Source: Acidobacteriota bacterium
Lineage (GTDB): Bacteria > Acidobacteriota > Blastocatellia > Pyrinomonadales > Pyrinomonadaceae
Reading direction: 5' to 3'
NCBI GenBank assembly: GCA_019639175.1
Contig: JAHBSK010000012.1
Span: 50,519-114,518 of the forward strand
DNA length: 64,000 bases
In this document: positions 61,701-64,000 of the stretch, piece by piece
Layout of the letters: every line of letters starts with the position of its first letter
Numbering within the stretch: the first letter of the stretch is position 1
The notes under the pieces: model-generated
The model's input: the letters and a program-made list of their open reading frames with translations, nothing else
Told to the model about the DNA's origin: nothing
The model's database searches: none
Program-made: the position numbers and the translations under genes

Positions 61701-64000
61701 GTTGTGCGACGATCTGCCCGGGTGCGAGTTGCCCGTTTGTCAGCGGCGGCTATAATTCGACAATAAGCACAAGCTTCCAAAGCCCGATCGGCGGCCGTCG
61801 TGCGTGGTCTGGAAATGCCGGAGCATTTGTCGATACGGTGGTCAATCTGCCCGCTTCGCTGGATGGTGAGAATATCTTTCTTCGCTGGCGAATGGCTTCC
61901 GACGTTTCCGTGGCATCCACCGGCATCTGGATCGATGATGTAGCTCTGACCGGCGGCGGATTCGTTGACAGCTATACCTGTAACATCGGCCCTGGCCCCA
62001 GCCCGACGCCGACACCGAGTCCCACACCTACGCCGAGTCCGACACCTACGCCAAGTCCGACCCCAACACCCTCGTGTACGCCGAATGTGCTGAATCAGGC
62101 ATTCGACGATATCACGACGCTTGAGGCGGCCGGATGGTCCAGGCAGAACCTGAGCACACCAGTGGGAACGACAGGATGGTTCCAGGGCAATCCTGGGGTA
62201 TTCACGTCCCAAAGCGGGGCAGACAACTCGTACATTGGAGCGAACTTCAACAATGTGTCGGGCAACAACACGATCGACAACTGGCTGATGACGCCGGAGG
62301 TGTCGCTGCACGACGGAGCAACATTGACGTTCTTTACGCGTGTCCCGACAGGCAGTCTGTTTGCCGATCGTCTGCAGGTGCGAATGAGCACGAACGGAGC
62401 GAGTACGACAGCGGCCGATTTCACGGCTCTGCTGTTGGACATCAACCCGACGTATCAGACGGGCGAGGGCGGATATCCCGAAGTATGGACACAGTTCACT
62501 GTGACCGTTACGGGAGTCCCGACAGCGACCTCCGGACGCCTTGCGTTCCGTTACTTTGTAGAGAGCGGCGGCCCGCTGGGTGCTAATTCGAGCTATATCG
62601 GAATAGACACGGTGACATACACCGAAGTATGTCCTGGAGGCCCAACGCCGAGTCCGACACCAACGCCGAGTCCGACGCCGACTCCTACACCGACACCGAC
62701 ACCGGTGCCTGCGTATTACGGATCGGGAGAGTTGACGTCGAGCAGTCCGACGTTTGCGAACCCGAACGGTTCGACGAGCGGTTCGGGCGTCCAGTATTAC
62801 GATACTGTTCATTTCACGGCGACGACGTCAGGCACGCACACGTTCGAGGTGTCAAGCGTTAACACGACGGGAACGCCGTCGGACGCGCTGGATACGTTCC
62901 TGAGGCTCTATACGACGTTCGATCCGGAATCTCCGGCGGCGGGTACGGTGGCGTTCAACGACGATTTCACCGGAACGCTGACGGTACTGCCGGGGCCGTA
63001 CACGGCGAACGGAGTGACGGCAACGGCGACCGGTTTCCAGGGGGCACAGCCCAGTTCACGCCTGACAGCCAGCCTGACGGCGGGGACCACGTACACGCTG
63101 GTTGTGACGAGTTTCCGTGACACGACCTATGTTGCAACGACGGGCACCACCGCGCAGGCGGTAGGAGCGTTTTGGTTCGGCATCAACCCCGGTGTCGAAG
63201 GCGGCCCCGGGCCAAGCCCGACGCCGACACCGTCGCCAACTCCGACGCCGACAACCGACTTTATCTATGATAATGGCGGATTGTCCACCGGTCCGGTGTC
63301 AGGCAGCGGAGTAAACGCTCCGGCTAACTATGAGTGGAGCGAGCTGCAGCGCGACTCGAACAATGACTCCAACACGATACTCGGCACAGGATGCCAATTG
63401 ATCGGCACAACGACGAATAATCGCTGCGCTGACGATTTCACCGTGCCGGAAGGACAGGTTTGGACCATCGAACAGGTTGTGGAATACGGCTATCAGACCG
63501 GTTCCGCTGTTAACCCGTTCTTGGCGGCCAACCTGAGGATATGGGACGGACGTCCCGGAGATGAAGGCAGTGCTGTCATCTTTGGCGACACCACGACGAA
63601 CCGCATGGCGGCTTCGACTGACGCGGGCTTGTACCGTATAGGCAATTCCCTTGGCGGAAACGGCGGTGTTAATCCGTCAACTCCGGGAACCACCCGTCGA
63701 ATCTGGAGAGTGGACATGAACGTAAGTCCGGCTCTGGTACTGCCGGCTGGTACCTACTGGGTGGACTTCCAGTTCGATGCAGGGGCCAGCGGCAATTTCG
63801 TGCCATTGGTCACGATACCCGGTGCCAGAAATGTCGAAGGGTCGAACGCACGGCAGTTCATCGGCACCACCTCGACATGGGGCGATGTCATCGATATCGG
63901 AGAGCCGTCAACAACCCCACAGCCTGACGTGGTGCCTGACCTTCCGATGGCATTCCCGTTCAAACTGGTCGGCAGCATAGATGGCGGTTCGACACCAACA
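58739..64000 (+). CDS. Second M36 metallopeptidase, very long, runs off the right edge
   Basis: The frame is open from ATG 58739 (AAGGAGGG 8 bases upstream) through base 64000: 1754 codons without a stop, so the C-terminus is missing. Signal: RRSLIAVLCVLGLLVVLTLI. The propeptide and catalytic domain parallel the upstream gene (HEVTH at 545-549; GMGEGWSDF). After the catalytic part the architecture differs: a beta domain with a possible zinc/disulfide patch (CPSCATICPGASCPF), then three Pro-Thr-Ser linkers (61991-62073, 62641-62706, 63209-63251) that separate a choice-of-anchor-J-like domain (about 62075-62630), a PPC-like domain (62710-63190) and another beta domain to the end. A long minus-strand open frame over this region is only its shadow. 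Extracellular protein degradation is inferred. Confidence 0.93.
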   Translation, partial: MENTSLRGTRRSLIAVLCVLGLLVVLTLIPTQFNWEVSSQGGDARTTVPTHEGGLDNYDVRSGAGKEGHSGLLRIRESAGKDAANVADIRDGFVRGEDALRQKVPTLKVEYSENLRNAEIISPDVKKGRAFLTAPGNGDRVGTLRNFLRENSSLVGVSSDQVSRLKVAADYTNPDGNLSFVHLEQEIGGVPVFQGEVKAGFTRQGEIVRVINNLAPALDYNSLAATADFGDPYRAVVSAAKHTNVDLGGVDVRRNDSLSSANKVVFGSGDWATTAERMYFPTEPGIAVPAWRVLIWQPGDTYYVIVDGRDGAMLWRKNITDHQTQSATFQVYRNAASMIDVADSPAPLSPGPTDPASGTQGSLLTRQNITLIGNEGPYTFVQNGWINDGANGTDGNFVEAGIDRDGTNGVDAIQMGDTACPGAGCRVFTSTWNPPPGNPAPGDDPLDAQAQRGAVIQMFYVMNRYQAEMYSLGFTEAARNFQHVNFTGQGAQNDRVSAEGQDSASTNNANFGTPADGGRGRMQMFLWTGPTPDYDGTADAEVIIHEVTHGLSNRLHGNAGGLNSNMAGGMGEGWSDFYALAMLSEPDDPIDGVYSVGGYATYLITGGFTGNYYYGIRRYPRSIITSTGGANNMPHNAYRFSDLNAGCGSRFTNTNFAYARGPVGSATCDQVHNGGEIWSTALWEVRAKLVQRLGWEVGNRKMLQLVTDGMKLSPITPTFLTGRDAIIAAAEASSLAPEAELDVADMWAGFAARGMGYSASIQSVSPASVTDGFDLPNVQLADPFIVSDAPGDGDGYPESGEDLMLTISVANNTGGEVANVQVTVAGGSPVSYGTIPHGSVVTHEIPYTVPGESVCGSMHEVEIGLSSDVATTSTSRSFRLGVPGVGGSSQNFDGVTSPALPAGWESVMLSGTANNWTTATTQSNSAPNAAFAADISSLSDSTLQVAAQITSSTAQLAFKNRYQTESNFDGAVLEYSTDGEEWVDVCPSCATICPGASCPFVSGGYNSTISTSFQSPIGGRRAWSGNAGAFVDTVVNLPASLDGENIFLRWRMASDVSVASTGIWIDDVALTGGGFVDSYTCNIGPGPSPTPTPSPTPTPSPTPTPSPTPTPSCTPNVLNQAFDDITTLEAAGWSRQNLSTPVGTTGWFQGNPGVFTSQSGADNSYIGANFNNVSGNNTIDNWLMTPEVSLHDGATLTFFTRVPTGSLFADRLQVRMSTNGASTTAADFTALLLDINPTYQTGEGGYPEVWTQFTVTVTGVPTATSGRLAFRYFVESGGPLGANSSYIGIDTVTYTEVCPGGPTPSPTPTPSPTPTPTPTPTPVPAYYGSGELTSSSPTFANPNGSTSGSGVQYYDTVHFTATTSGTHTFEVSSVNTTGTPSDALDTFLRLYTTFDPESPAAGTVAFNDDFTGTLTVLPGPYTANGVTATATGFQGAQPSSRLTASLTAGTTYTLVVTSFRDTTYVATTGTTAQAVGAFWFGINPGVEGGPGPSPTPTPSPTPTPTTDFIYDNGGLSTGPVSGSGVNAPANYEWSELQRDSNNDSNTILGTGCQLIGTTTNNRCADDFTVPEGQVWTIEQVVEYGYQTGSAVNPFLAANLRIWDGRPGDEGSAVIFGDTTTNRMAASTDAGLYRIGNSLGGNGGVNPSTPGTTRRIWRVDMNVSPALVLPAGTYWVDFQFDAGASGNFVPLVTIPGARNVEGSNARQFIGTTSTWGDVIDIGEPSTTPQPDVVPDLPMAFPFKLVGSIDGGSTPT

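Noticed and set aside
61592..62812. A 406-codon open frame on the minus strand inside the second M36 gene
   Set aside because: It is Arg/Cys/His-rich with no domain, and it lies fully antisense to a frame that encodes clear peptidase, linker and beta-domain sequence. The Pro-Thr linkers, read backwards, keep the other strand open.

Overview
The window looks like chromosomal DNA of an environmental Gram-negative-type bacterium, most likely Acidobacteriota (Blastocatellia/Pyrinomonadaceae-like). This is an inference from the gene set: secreted M36 peptidases with FG-GAP/VCBS repeats and Pro-Thr linkers, a B12-dependent ribonucleotide reductase, a PocR-GGDEF regulator and many short palindromic intergenic repeats. 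Housekeeping DNA is about 53-58% GC in the lines I sampled, while cas9 lines sampled at 40-47%, so the CRISPR block looks imported.

Layout. 1-13.7 kb: tail of a transposase, then metabolic and envelope genes (YdcZ-type transporter, guanine deaminase, glutaminyl cyclase, DsbA-like oxidoreductase, BtuF-like protein, VOC protein, class II ribonucleotide reductase, aminotransferase), a small DUF5678-like/retropepsin-like gene pair, a lytic transglycosylase, an amidohydrolase and a CusF-SCO1 fusion. 13.9-19.4 kb: a type II-C CRISPR-Cas locus with two tracrRNA-like genes, a broken cas9 remnant, an intact 990-residue cas9, cas1, cas2 and a 10-repeat array. 19.5-25.1 kb: Slt-type transglycosylase, an FG-GAP repeat protein, folD, a MazG-like gene and coaE. 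25.5-33.8 kb: two peptide-binding lipoproteins and oppBCDF. 33.9-43.6 kb: a DUF2383 protein, a PocR-GAF-GGDEF diguanylate cyclase, a STAND-like/RsbW-like ATPase and a giant secreted protein. 43.7-50.4 kb: rpsU, surE, pcm, a DedA-like membrane protein, tRNA-Pro(CGG), a polysaccharide deacetylase, queD and a large MscS channel. 50.5-51.7 kb: a three-gene overlapping operon (DUF5678-like, retropepsin-like, Y1-transposase-like). 52-64 kb: a DinG/XPD helicase and two tandem M36 metallopeptidases, the second running off the right edge.

The most notable system is the CRISPR locus. Both tracrRNA-like genes lie on the minus strand, have nearly identical anti-repeats that pair with the array repeat, have different 3' bodies, and each has its own promoter-like sequence and intrinsic terminator. 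One lies next to a frameshifted cas9 start fragment, the other next to the intact cas9. This suggests one Cas9/tracrRNA pair was replaced by another while the array was kept. The array repeats carry an extended -10 element at their 3' end, as in Neisseria and Campylobacter II-C loci. The second candidate system is the DUF5678-like/retropepsin-like module, present twice: once with an intact Asp-Thr-Gly, and once with Asp-Thr-Val and coupled to a Y1-transposase-like gene that lacks the usual tyrosine.
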